From Sphingomonas populi (GTDB taxonomy: Bacteria; Pseudomonadota; Alphaproteobacteria; Sphingomonadales; Sphingomonadaceae): 64,000 nucleotides of DNA. A program made the translations under genes and the position numbers. The stretch lies in assembly GCF_004208535.1 (NCBI RefSeq), contig NZ_SGIS01000011.1:1-64000 (forward strand), written 5' to 3'. Of the stretch, positions 19,149 to 27,071 are shown piece by piece (position 1 is the first letter of the stretch; the number at the start of each line of letters is the position of its first letter). A model generated the notes under the pieces. It ran no database searches. It saw nothing but the letters and a program-made list of their open reading frames with translations, and had not been told where the DNA came from.

Positions 19149-19850
19149 GTGGCGGTGGTAACGGGCGCGGCGGCAGGGATCGGCCGGGCCGTGGCCCGGC
19201 ACCTCGCCGATGCCGGGGCCCGGACGATCCCGATCGATCGCCGGACGATCGAGGGCGCCGGGGCGCTAGCGATCACCGCCGACGTCTCGGACTGGGGAGG
19301 ACTCGAACGCGCGGTGTCCGCGACCTTTGCCAGCATGCCGCCCGATATCCTGGTCAATGCCGCCGGCCTGTTCCCGTCGCGCGGCGTGCTCGATCTCGAC
19401 GAAGCGCATTGGGACCTGCTGCTCGACGTCAATCTGAAGGGGGCGCTGCGGATGTCGCAGCTCGCCGCCCGGGCAATGATCAAGGCGGGCAAGAGCGGCG
19501 CGATCGTCAATATCGGCTCGGTCCAGGCAAACCGTCCGACCGCAGGCAAGGCCGCCTACGCCGCGTCGAAGGCCGGGCTGGAGGCGATCACCCGCGTGCT
19601 GGCGCGTGAGCTCGCCGATTCGGCGATTCGCGTCAACGCCGTCGCGCCCGGCCCGGTGCTTACCGAAGCCGCGATCGTGCGAATCGCCGAGATCGAAGCC
19701 TCCGGTGGTGCCTTTCCGCCGCGGGACAGCCGCGGCATGCCGGGCCGACCCGACGAAATCGCCCGCGTTGTCCATTTCCTCGCCAGCCCGGCTGCGTCGT
19801 TCGTGACCGGCGCGGTATGGTTGGCCGATGGCGGATCAACGCTGGATTGA
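19149..19850 (+). CDS. Short-chain dehydrogenase/reductase, 5' end uncertain
   Basis: At least 233 aa with the Rossmann NAD(P) motif [10 protein letters not shown] at the very start, NAAG, the catalytic Ser in NIGSVQ and YAASK. The C-terminal cofactor-loop features PGPV and [10 protein letters not shown] are also present. The visible GTG start (19149) falls inside the first beta strand. The frame is open further upstream with sensible residues ([10 protein letters not shown]) but has no ATG, GTG or TTG before it meets the TonB-receptor stop, so either a CTG start is used (for example 19083) or the start has been lost. It may oxidise or reduce a hydroxyl/keto group of the imported substrate. 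It directly follows the receptor gene. Confidence 0.8.
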   Translation: MAVVTGAAAGIGRAVARHLADAGARTIPIDRRTIEGAGALAITADVSDWGGLERAVSATFASMPPDILVNAAGLFPSRGVLDLDEAHWDLLLDVNLKGALRMSQLAARAMIKAGKSGAIVNIGSVQANRPTAGKAAYAASKAGLEAITRVLARELADSAIRVNAVAPGPVLTEAAIVRIAEIEASGGAFPPRDSRGMPGRPDEIARVVHFLASPAASFVTGAVWLADGGSTLD

Positions 19851-19995
19851 GGGTGGCGCCGCTCCGGCGTCCGAACGAACCGCTTAATGATGCAGCTTCG
19901 GCACCGCAGAAATGCCCGATTGGAAACGGCCATTGCGCGAGGGCGATGCTAGCCTGCAGGATAGCTGGATAATAAAGACAGAGAGGATTGCACGT

Positions 19996-21225
19996 ATGGC
20001 CACGATCTCGGTCTTCGCCCAGCACCCGCCGGTAACGTCGCCGGCGGCGGAATTGCCTGCGTGGCGCCGGATCCTGATCATCGTCATCCTGCTGACCGGC
20101 GGGATCAAATCGGCGCTCGCCTTCACCACGGTCGTGCCCGCGCTGCAGTTGATCGCACAGGAATATAGCGGGACCGGCGATGCGGTGCTCAGCGCGCAAT
20201 TCGTCGTGACGCTCGCGCCGATCGGCATGGCGCTGGCCGGGTTGCTGGCCGGTGCGATCGTCTCCTCGACCAATTTGCGCGGCATGATGTTCGGCAGCCT
20301 TGCCGTCTGCACCATCGCCGGGCTGCTGCAGCTCATCCCGATGAACTATTATCTGCTGCTCGCCAGCCGCTTCGTGCTCGGCTTCAGCGCAGTGCTGGCC
20401 GATGTCGCGATGACGAGCATCCTCGCCGCGCAATTTGGCGGGGCGTTTCGTTCGAAGCTGATCGGTTATCGTCAGGCGATGTCGTCGATCGGCACGGTCT
20501 CGACGATGCTGCTGGCAGGCTGGCTGGCGCAGAAATATGGCTGGCGCGCGCCCGGCATCATGTTCCTGCTGCCGGGGGTCATGCTTGCGGCGGCGATCTT
20601 CGCGTTCGACAAGCCGATCACGCTCGAGCGCCAGGTTGCGGCCGCCGGCGAGCGCTTCTCGATCTGGCAGCTATGGCCGCTGCTGCTGCTGTCGCTGGTG
20701 ATGTCGATCGGCCACACCATGCCCTCGTTCCAGATGCCGTTCCTGCTGCGCGAGAATGGCATCACCAGCGCGGTGCTGGTGTCGCGGGTGCCGGCATTGA
20801 GCTCGGCGATTTCGATCCTCGCGGCCTTCGCCTTCGGCTTCGTCTATGCGCGACTCGGCGCCTGGACGCTGGTGATTTCGGCGACCTTGATGGGCGCCGC
20901 CTTTATCGGCGCCGGGCTCGCGCCCAGCTACGAGTTCATCCTGTTCTGCGTGGTCATTGAGGGAATCGGCGCGGGCTGGACGATACCGTTCTTCCTCAAC
21001 CGGGTTCTCGACAAGGCCAGCCCTGCGCAGCGCAATTACGGGATCGGCATCGTCCAGTCTTCGCTGTTCCTGGGCCATTTCCTCAATCCGATCCTCACCG
21101 CGCCGGTGCGCCTCAACTTCGGCATCCACGGCACGTTCGTTGCTGTCGGCGGAGCGCTGGTGCTGGTGGCGGTCCTGATCGCAGCATGGACGATCGCGAT
21201 GCGCGGGGGGCGCCGCAGCATTTAA
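19996..21225 (+). CDS. MFS transporter
   Basis: A 409-aa inner-membrane protein with about 12 hydrophobic segments arranged as two groups of six around a central cytoplasmic stretch (DKPITLERQVAAAGERFS, about residue 200). The first segments include ILIIVILLTGGIKSALAF and FVVTLAPIGMALAGLLAG. ATG 19996 follows GAGAGGA and begins MATISVF; in-frame upstream codons have no ribosome site. It belongs to the general Major Facilitator class; drug/sugar subfamily signatures are not clear to me. Sitting between the TonB receptor/SDR and the amidohydrolase, it could move the substrate across the inner membrane. Substrate not determinable. Confidence 0.88.
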   Translation: MATISVFAQHPPVTSPAAELPAWRRILIIVILLTGGIKSALAFTTVVPALQLIAQEYSGTGDAVLSAQFVVTLAPIGMALAGLLAGAIVSSTNLRGMMFGSLAVCTIAGLLQLIPMNYYLLLASRFVLGFSAVLADVAMTSILAAQFGGAFRSKLIGYRQAMSSIGTVSTMLLAGWLAQKYGWRAPGIMFLLPGVMLAAAIFAFDKPITLERQVAAAGERFSIWQLWPLLLLSLVMSIGHTMPSFQMPFLLRENGITSAVLVSRVPALSSAISILAAFAFGFVYARLGAWTLVISATLMGAAFIGAGLAPSYEFILFCVVIEGIGAGWTIPFFLNRVLDKASPAQRNYGIGIVQSSLFLGHFLNPILTAPVRLNFGIHGTFVAVGGALVLVAVLIAAWTIAMRGGRRSI

Positions 21226-21265
21226 AATAGACGGCTTTTAAGGGCCAAACGGCGTGTTCGCCGCA

Positions 21266-21307
21266 TTGACCCTTATTACGCGCAACGCTAACATATAAAA
21301 GATAGCA
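21266..21307 (+). promoter_or_regulatory. Promoter with a shared downstream box, before the amidohydrolase/ipd genes
   Basis: A sigma70-like promoter: TTGACC (21266-21271), a 17-bp spacer and TAACAT (21289-21294). TAACAT and the following bases (TAACATATAAAAGATAGCA) recur with one mismatch at 46850-46868, where the promoter spacing is identical. The amidohydrolase start lies 30 bp downstream. The conserved box after the -10 element may be an operator. Confidence 0.65.
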
Positions 21308-21323
21308 ATGTAGGAGCTTGGAT

Positions 21324-22469
21324 ATGCCTTTAGGAAGTTCGCGGCTGATCTCGGCCGACAGCCATTTCAACGAACCCGGTGACCTGTTCATCAAGCGCGT
21401 CGCCGAGAAATTCAAAGCCCGCGCGCCGCGCATGGAGAGCTTCCCGGAAGGGGATGGCTGGATCTTCGAAGGACTCGATGGACCGCGCAATTTCGGCTGG
21501 AACGCCTGCGCCGGACTGCCGCCCGAAGAGACCAAGGCGTGGATGCGCTTCGACGATATGCGCAAGGGTGGCTGGGACCCGGCCGAGCGCCTCAAGGAGC
21601 AGGATCGCGACGGCGTCACCGCCGAGGTGATGTATCCGACTCCGTCAATCCAGGCCGCCATCGCCTTGGTCGAGGACGAGGAATTTCATCTCGCCTTGGT
21701 CCGCGCCTATAACGATTGGGTCTCCGAGTATGTCGCGCACGACCCGGCACGGTTCTGCGGGCTGGTGTTCTTGCCCAATCGCGGCGGCGTAAAGGTCGCG
21801 GTCGACGAGATGAACCGCGTGCTCGGCCGTCCCGGCATGCGCGCGGTAATGGCGCAGGCCTATCCGACCGGCACCACGGTAATGACCGACGAGCACGACT
21901 ATCTGTGGGCGGCGATCCACGAGCGTGACGTCAGCTTCAACATCCATGTTGCGCTCGGCATCTACAAGCCGAGCCCGCACAAAGCGAAACTGCCCGGCTA
22001 TGGCCGCTTCTTCGATGCGCCCAACCGTTGCATCGAATTCATCTTCAACGGCGTGTTCGATCGTTATCCGAACCTCAAGGTCGCCTTCGCCGAAGTCGAT
22101 TTCGGGTGGGTACCCTATGTGAAGGAGCAGATCGACAACAACTACCAGCGGCTTGAGAAGGTCAACCAGTTCGGTCTCGAACGGCTGCCGTCCGAGTATA
22201 TCGATGAGCATTTCTACTTCGGCTACATGACCGACAGCTTCGGGCTCAACAATCTCAACTATATGAACCCCGAGCGGGTTTTGTGGTCGACCGACTATCC
22301 GCACATCAGCGCCGATTATCCCTATAGCTGGCGCACGATTCAGGCATCGATGTCCGGCGTGCCGGGTCCGGTGAAGGCGGCGATCCTCCACGAGAATGCG
22401 GCGAAGCTGTATGGCTTCCCCGCCGTTTCGGCCCAGGTCGAAAGCCGCCCGGCGCTCGCTGCCGAGTAA
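21324..22469 (+). CDS. Amidohydrolase 2 family (TIM-barrel metal hydrolase/decarboxylase)
   Basis: A 381-aa cytoplasmic protein of the amidohydrolase-2/ACMSD-like fold. The N-terminal metal motif is atypical, ISADSHFNEP, in place of D-x-H-x-H. Later conserved elements are FDAPNRCIEFIFNGVFDRYPNLKVAFAE (His of the usual metal site not present) and the C-terminal WSTDYPH with Asp. ATG 21324 follows AGGAG; an upstream TTG is less likely. Members in aromatic and steroid clusters act as C-C hydrolases or decarboxylases on ring-cleavage products, which fits its place just before ipdA. The exact reaction is not known, and loss of metal ligands could mean altered chemistry. Confidence 0.82.
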   Translation: MPLGSSRLISADSHFNEPGDLFIKRVAEKFKARAPRMESFPEGDGWIFEGLDGPRNFGWNACAGLPPEETKAWMRFDDMRKGGWDPAERLKEQDRDGVTAEVMYPTPSIQAAIALVEDEEFHLALVRAYNDWVSEYVAHDPARFCGLVFLPNRGGVKVAVDEMNRVLGRPGMRAVMAQAYPTGTTVMTDEHDYLWAAIHERDVSFNIHVALGIYKPSPHKAKLPGYGRFFDAPNRCIEFIFNGVFDRYPNLKVAFAEVDFGWVPYVKEQIDNNYQRLEKVNQFGLERLPSEYIDEHFYFGYMTDSFGLNNLNYMNPERVLWSTDYPHISADYPYSWRTIQASMSGVPGPVKAAILHENAAKLYGFPAVSAQVESRPALAAE

Positions 22470-22551
22470 GGCAATCCTGTCGATCCGTGCAGGCCGTGGG
22501 GACGGTGCTGCACGGATTGGCTTCGCGCGGTGGCGCGACTGAAGGAAGACC

Positions 22552-23421
22552 ATGATTGACAAGAGGATGTCGGTCGACGCGATCGTCGATCAGCTCCGCG
22601 ATGGCATGACCATCGCGATCGGCGGCTGGGCGACGCGGCGCAAGCCGATGGCACTGGTCCGCGCGATCGCTCGCTCCGATCTCAAGGACCTGACCGTGAT
22701 CGCTTATGGCGGCCCGGACGTCGGCATGCTGGCAGCGTGCGGCAAGCTGCGCCGCGTGATCTTCGCCTTCGTCTCGATGGACCAGATTCCGATCGAGCCG
22801 CATTTCAAGGCCGCGCGTCAGGCGGGCCTGGACGTGTGGGAAATGGACGAGGGCATGCTCCATTGGGGCCTGCGCGCCGCAGCGATGCATCTGCCCTTCC
22901 TGCCGACCCGCGTCGGCATCGGCACCGCGATCGCCGAGGATCCGCGCTTCAAAACGATTACCAGCCCTTACGGCGATGGCGAGACATTGATCGCAATGCC
23001 TGCGATCAAACCGGATGTGGCGTTGCTCCACGTCCATCGCAGCGACGAGAAGGGCAATGTCCTGACCCTGTCGCCCGATCCCTTTTTCGACGAACTGATG
23101 GCGCGTGCTGCGGACAAGACCTTCGTGACGGCCGAGCAGATCGTGTCCACCGCCCAGCTCGATCTGCCCGCCAACGCCCGCTACCATCTGGTAGAGCGCC
23201 CATTGATCGCCGGTGTCGCCGAAGCGCCGTTCGGCGCGCATCCGACCAGTGCCGCGCCCGACTATCAGCTCGATCTCGCACATCTGCGTAGCTACGCCGC
23301 CGCCGAAGGCGAGGCGTGGGACGCCTATCGCGATCGCTACGTCGCCGTAGACGCGCCATCCTATCTGGCAGCGGTGGGAGGTGCCGATGCGCTCCGCGCC
23401 ATTGCCGTGCCGATCTATTGA
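22552..23421 (+). CDS. ipdA: IpdA, alpha subunit of the COCHEA-CoA ring hydrolase (CoA-transferase fold)
   Basis: A 289-aa class I CoA-transferase-like alpha subunit. In mycobacteria and rhodococci IpdA and IpdB together hydrolyse the last carbocyclic ring (ring C) of the steroid nucleus, acting on COCHEA-CoA. Visible features are the N-terminal DGMTIAIGGWATRRKPMALVRAI, the AYGGPDVGMLAACGKLRRV loop, FLPTRVGIGT and VALLHVHRSDEKGNV. The size and motif order match IpdA (about 290 aa) rather than succinyl- or acetoacetate-CoA transferases, and ipdB follows by 10 bp. It starts at ATG 22552 after GGAAG. Subfamily assignment rests mainly on the partner and the neighbouring ipdC and echA20. Confidence 0.87.
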   Translation: MIDKRMSVDAIVDQLRDGMTIAIGGWATRRKPMALVRAIARSDLKDLTVIAYGGPDVGMLAACGKLRRVIFAFVSMDQIPIEPHFKAARQAGLDVWEMDEGMLHWGLRAAAMHLPFLPTRVGIGTAIAEDPRFKTITSPYGDGETLIAMPAIKPDVALLHVHRSDEKGNVLTLSPDPFFDELMARAADKTFVTAEQIVSTAQLDLPANARYHLVERPLIAGVAEAPFGAHPTSAAPDYQLDLAHLRSYAAAEGEAWDAYRDRYVAVDAPSYLAAVGGADALRAIAVPIY

Positions 23422-23431
23422 GGAGCGGCGC

Positions 23432-24223
23432 ATGACCGACACCCAAGCCACGCTCGCCGAACTGCTGATCGCCGCCTGCGCAGACGTGTGGCGCGACGAT
23501 CCCGAATGGCTCGCAACCGGCATCACCCCGATCCCGCGGCTGGGCGCGAGCCTGGCCAAGCTGACGTTCAATCCGAGGCTGATGATCACCGATGCCGAGA
23601 ACATGTTTCTTGAGACGCCGGCACCGATCGGCCCGCGCGATTCTACGCCGACCGCCGAGGGCTGGGCGCCCTATGCCCGGACCTTCGACAATTTGTGGGG
23701 CGGGCGCCGGCACGCATTGGTCGCGCCGGTGCAGATCGATCGCTTCGGCCAGACCAATATCAGCGTGATCGGCGATCATGCCGCGCCCAAGGCGGCGTTG
23801 CTCGGCGCGCGCGGCTTTCCGGGCAACAGTATCTCGCATCCGAACAGCTATTTCGTGCCGCAGCACAGCAAGCGCGCCCTGGTCGCGGGCGAAGTCGATT
23901 TCGTCTGCTCGGTGGGCTATAATCCAGCGCGCTGGCCCGACGGCCGCAAGCCACACCGGCTCGAGCTGCGCCGGATCGTCACCAATTTGTGCGTGATGGA
24001 CTTTGGCGGGCCGGACCATGCCATCCGATTGGTCTCGCTGCATCCCGGCGTCGGATTGGACGAAGTGCGCGACAATACCGGATTTGAGGTGCTCACCGAG
24101 GGCGAGGTGCCCGAGACGGCGCTGCCCGATGCGGAGGCTTTGGCGATCATTCGCCGGCTCGACCCGCACGATATCCGGGCGACTTTGCTGAAGGGAAATC
24201 CGTCCGCCGTTCGCGCTGCGTGA
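23432..24223 (+). CDS. ipdB: IpdB, beta subunit of the COCHEA-CoA ring hydrolase
   Basis: A 263-aa partner of IpdA. The diagnostic stretch GGRRHALVAPVQIDRFGQTNIS, then ARGFPGNSISHPNSYFVPQHS, RRIVTNLCVMDFGG and LVSLHPGV, matches what I recall of actinobacterial IpdB (Rv3552 type) almost position by position. These residues form the beta-subunit side of the active site. ATG 23432 is preceded by GAGGAGCGG. It is followed by about 120 bp, then the next hydratase, so a new ribosome site or weak promoter may lie between. With ipdA it marks the pathway as degradation of steroid rings C/D via HIP. Strong assignment. Confidence 0.9.
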   Translation: MTDTQATLAELLIAACADVWRDDPEWLATGITPIPRLGASLAKLTFNPRLMITDAENMFLETPAPIGPRDSTPTAEGWAPYARTFDNLWGGRRHALVAPVQIDRFGQTNISVIGDHAAPKAALLGARGFPGNSISHPNSYFVPQHSKRALVAGEVDFVCSVGYNPARWPDGRKPHRLELRRIVTNLCVMDFGGPDHAIRLVSLHPGVGLDEVRDNTGFEVLTEGEVPETALPDAEALAIIRRLDPHDIRATLLKGNPSAVRAA

Positions 24224-24344
24224 TGGCTCGCGGGCCTGCGATGTCGTGAAAGCACCAGTGCCGTGTTGCGACGCTATCGCCTGCAAGGTTGACGCCCGCC
24301 AAGTTTATAATGATTGATAGTTCAAACACCGGAGAGGATCAGCA

Positions 24345-25235
24345 ATGCGCGCGGGCACGCCGGAAGCGGCGGACATCGTCTACGAGACCGACGAACCGGT
24401 CCTCTACGAGGTTCGCGAGGGCGTCGCCTGGGTGACGATGTGCCGCGAGCGCTACAACAATGCGCAGAACAGCCAGATGACCTATGCGCTCGACGATGCC
24501 TTCCGCCGCGCGGTCGACGATCCCGAGGTCAAGGCGATCGTGCTCGGCGGCGCGGGCAAGCATTTCTCTGCCGGACACGACATCGGCACGCCCGGCCGGG
24601 ATCTGGCGCGCAGCTTTCCGCGCGCGCATCTGCTGCCCGACCATGTCGGCCGGCCGGGTGCCGAACTGCTCTACACCCGTGAGCAGGAAGTCTATCTCGG
24701 CATGTGCCGGCGCTGGCGCGACATTCCCAAGCCGACCATCGCGATGGTGCAGGGCGCGTGCATTGCGGGCGGGCTGATGCTCGCCTGGGTCTGCGACCTG
24801 ATCGTCGCGTCCGACGACGCCTTCTTCCAGGACCCGGTGTCGCGGATGATGGGCATTCCCGGCGTTGAATATTTCGCGCATGGCTTCGAACTGCCGCCGC
24901 GCGTCGCTAAGGAATTCCTGCTGCTCGGTGAGCGGATGCCGGCCGAACGGGCCTATAGCTTCGGCATGGTCAACAAGGTCGTGTCGCGCGCCGAACTGGC
25001 GCAGGCGACCGCCGAGATGGCCGCGAAGCTCGCGGTGCAGGCCTCGCTCGGGATGTGGCTGACCAAGCAGGCGATCCATCAAGTCGAGGACCTGCGCGGC
25101 AAGCGCAGCGCGATGGATGCCGTGTTCCACATGCACCATTTCGCCCATGCCCAGAACGATCTGATCACCGGCAATGCGCTGGGCGGTGTCACCGGCAAGA
25201 GCGCCGCCGCCGACAACAAGAAGACCGACGGATGA
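24345..25235 (+). CDS. Enoyl-CoA hydratase/isomerase inside the ipd operon (extra member)
   Basis: A 296-aa crotonase-fold enzyme. It has YNNAQNSQMTYALDDAFRRA, the oxyanion-hole segment GKHFSAGHDIGTPGRD, IPKPTIAMVQGACIAGGLMLAWVCD and the C-terminal HMHHFAHAQND. It is longer than usual because of an insert of about 30 residues after the oxyanion loop (RSFPRAHLLPDHVGRPGAEL), a form I associate with large-substrate hydratases. It is clearly different from EchA20, which is encoded two genes downstream. ATG 24345 follows GGAGAGG. It overlaps ipdC by four bases (ATGA), so translation is coupled. It may hydrate an enoyl-CoA made from the HIP propionate side chain or from the ring-opened product; this is inference. 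Confidence 0.85.
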   Translation: MRAGTPEAADIVYETDEPVLYEVREGVAWVTMCRERYNNAQNSQMTYALDDAFRRAVDDPEVKAIVLGGAGKHFSAGHDIGTPGRDLARSFPRAHLLPDHVGRPGAELLYTREQEVYLGMCRRWRDIPKPTIAMVQGACIAGGLMLAWVCDLIVASDDAFFQDPVSRMMGIPGVEYFAHGFELPPRVAKEFLLLGERMPAERAYSFGMVNKVVSRAELAQATAEMAAKLAVQASLGMWLTKQAIHQVEDLRGKRSAMDAVFHMHHFAHAQNDLITGNALGGVTGKSAAADNKKTDG

Positions 25236-26320
25236 GCGATCCGCTCGCCACGCCGCTGACCGCCATGCTCGGATGCAGGCTGCCGGTGATCCAGACCGCG
25301 ATGGGCTGGGTTGCCGAACCGGTGCTCGTCGCGGCGACGGCGGAGGCGGGCGGGTTCGGATTCCTCGGCGCAGCGGTGATGGCACCTGCCGAGGCGGCGG
25401 CGAAGATCGCCGAGGTGCGCCGGTCGACCGCGCTGCCTTTCGGGGTGAACTTTCATATGTTCCAGCCCGGCGCGCCGGAACTGGTCGATATCATCCTCGC
25501 CAATCGCGAGCAGGTGGCGGCGGTCAGTTTCGGTCGCGGGCCGGATGCGCGGATGATCGCGCGGTTCCGCGATGCCGGCATTCGCTGCGTGCCGACCGTG
25601 GGGGCGGTCAAGCATGCGCGCAAGATGGCGGGCCTAGGAGTCGACATGCTGGTGGTGCAGGGCGGCGAGGGCGGCGGGCATACCGGCTCGGTGGCGACGT
25701 CGGTGCTGCTGCCGCAGGTGCTCGACACGGTCGATCTGCCGGTCGTGGCGGCGGGCGGGTTCGCCGACGGGCGCGGGCTGGCGGCGGCGCTGGCGTATGG
25801 CGCGGCCGGTATTGCGATGGGCACGCGCTTCCTGATGACCCGCGAGAGTCCGGTGCCGGCGGCAGTGAAGCATTATTATGTCAGCGCAGGGACCGACGAT
25901 ATCGTCGTCACCGATGAAGTCGATGGCATGCCGCAACGCATGATCCGCAATGCCGGACTGGCGCGGATCGCCGGGCGCGGGCCGATCGGATCGTGGCTGT
26001 CGGCACTGTCTGCGGGCTTCGCGATGAAGAAGGCCACCGGGGCCTCTTGGTCGCAAGTGCTGAAGACGGCGCAGGGGATGCACAGCCACGGCGGGCTGAG
26101 CCGGTCGCAGGCGATGCGCGCCGCTGCGGCGCCGGCGCTGATCCAGCGCGCGGTGGTGGACGGCGATGCCGAGGGCGGGCTGATGGCGACTGGCCAGGTT
26201 GCCGGCCGGATCGACGATCTGCCAAGCGTCGCGGACCTGCTTGCCGCGATCGAGCGGGAGGCCCGCGCGCGGATCGCTGCACTGACCGCCGCCCCTACGC
26301 GCCAGAGAAAGATAGCCTGA
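25232..26320 (+). CDS. ipdC: IpdC, flavin-dependent ring-C oxidoreductase
   Basis: A 362-aa FMN TIM-barrel protein of the nitronate-monooxygenase fold. In actinobacteria IpdC acts on 5-OH-HIC-CoA during ring C/D degradation. Matching stretches are LPVIQTAMGWVA, AEAGGFGFLGAAVM, PFGVNFHMFQ, VPTVGAVKHARKMAGLGVD, MLVVQGGEGGGHTGSVAT, VVAAGGFADGRGLAAAL and GAAGIAMGTRFLMT. The C-terminal LMATGQVAGRIDDLPS is also typical of IpdC and absent from ordinary nitronate monooxygenases. The start overlaps the upstream stop, and its own stop overlaps the echA20 start, so translation is coupled on both sides. Strong assignment. Confidence 0.92.
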   Translation: MSDPLATPLTAMLGCRLPVIQTAMGWVAEPVLVAATAEAGGFGFLGAAVMAPAEAAAKIAEVRRSTALPFGVNFHMFQPGAPELVDIILANREQVAAVSFGRGPDARMIARFRDAGIRCVPTVGAVKHARKMAGLGVDMLVVQGGEGGGHTGSVATSVLLPQVLDTVDLPVVAAGGFADGRGLAAALAYGAAGIAMGTRFLMTRESPVPAAVKHYYVSAGTDDIVVTDEVDGMPQRMIRNAGLARIAGRGPIGSWLSALSAGFAMKKATGASWSQVLKTAQGMHSHGGLSRSQAMRAAAAPALIQRAVVDGDAEGGLMATGQVAGRIDDLPSVADLLAAIEREARARIAALTAAPTRQRKIA

Positions 26321-27069
26321 TGCCGGTATTGACCCGCGTCGCCGATCGCATCGGCGAGATCATCCTCGATCATCCCCCGGTCAACGCGCTCGACAGCGCC
26401 GGCTGGAACGAAGTGCCTGACATCGTCACCGCGATGGGCCGCGATCCAGAGGTGCGCTGCGTGCTGATTCGCGGCGAGGGGCGGGGCTTTTGTGGCGGCG
26501 TCGATATCAAGGAGATGCAAGCGCATCCCGAGCGGATCGTCGCGCTCAATCGCGGTAATTACCGCACCTTCCAGGCGGTCCGCGCGTGCGAGGTGCCGGT
26601 GGTGAGCGCGGTCCACGGCTTCATCATCGGCTCGGGCATCGGCATTTGCGGTGCCTCGGACGTGGTGATCGCCGCCGAGGACGCCTATTTCTCGCTGCCC
26701 GAGGTCGATCGCGGTGCAATGGGCGGGGCGAGCCATCTGATGCGGATGTTCCCGCTCCAGAAGGTGCGCGCGGCGTTCTTCACCGGGGGGCGGATCGACG
26801 CCGCCGAAGCCTATCGGCTCGGCGCTGTGGAGAAAGTGGTGCCGCGCGCGGCTTTGGTCGAGGAGGCGCGGGCGTTCTGCGCGGTGATCGCGTCGAAGAG
26901 CCGCAAGGCGCTGACCACCGCCAAGGAGGCGCTGAACGGCATCGAGCCGCGTGACGTCGATCACGGATATCGCTTCGAACAGGGCTTCACGCTCGAAATG
27001 TACCTTCACGAGGACAGCCAGCGCGCCCGCGACGCCTTCGTCCAAACCGGTAAGACGGCGGACTATTGA
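26320..27069 (+). CDS. echA20: EchA20, ring-D-opening CoA-thioester hydrolase of the crotonase family
   Basis: A 249-aa crotonase-fold protein. In mycobacteria EchA20 hydrolytically opens ring D of HIEC-CoA to give COCHEA-CoA, the substrate of IpdAB. The sequence closely follows EchA20: ILDHPPVNALDSAGW, GEGRGFCGGVDIKEMQ, NRGNYRTFQAVRACEVPVV, SLPEVDRGAMGGASH, TTAKEALNGI and YRFEQGFTLEMYL. ATG 26320 overlaps the ipdC stop. It lies between ipdC and ipdE1 in one tight operon. The upstream 296-aa hydratase is a different subfamily. Confidence 0.9.
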   Translation: MPVLTRVADRIGEIILDHPPVNALDSAGWNEVPDIVTAMGRDPEVRCVLIRGEGRGFCGGVDIKEMQAHPERIVALNRGNYRTFQAVRACEVPVVSAVHGFIIGSGIGICGASDVVIAAEDAYFSLPEVDRGAMGGASHLMRMFPLQKVRAAFFTGGRIDAAEAYRLGAVEKVVPRAALVEEARAFCAVIASKSRKALTTAKEALNGIEPRDVDHGYRFEQGFTLEMYLHEDSQRARDAFVQTGKTADY

Positions 27070-27071
27070 GC

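Noticed and set aside
24289..24311. TTGACG ... TATAAT as a promoter before the hydratase gene
   Set aside because: Spacing of 11 bp between the boxes is far from the 16-18 bp needed; only the -10-like TATAAT is attractive.
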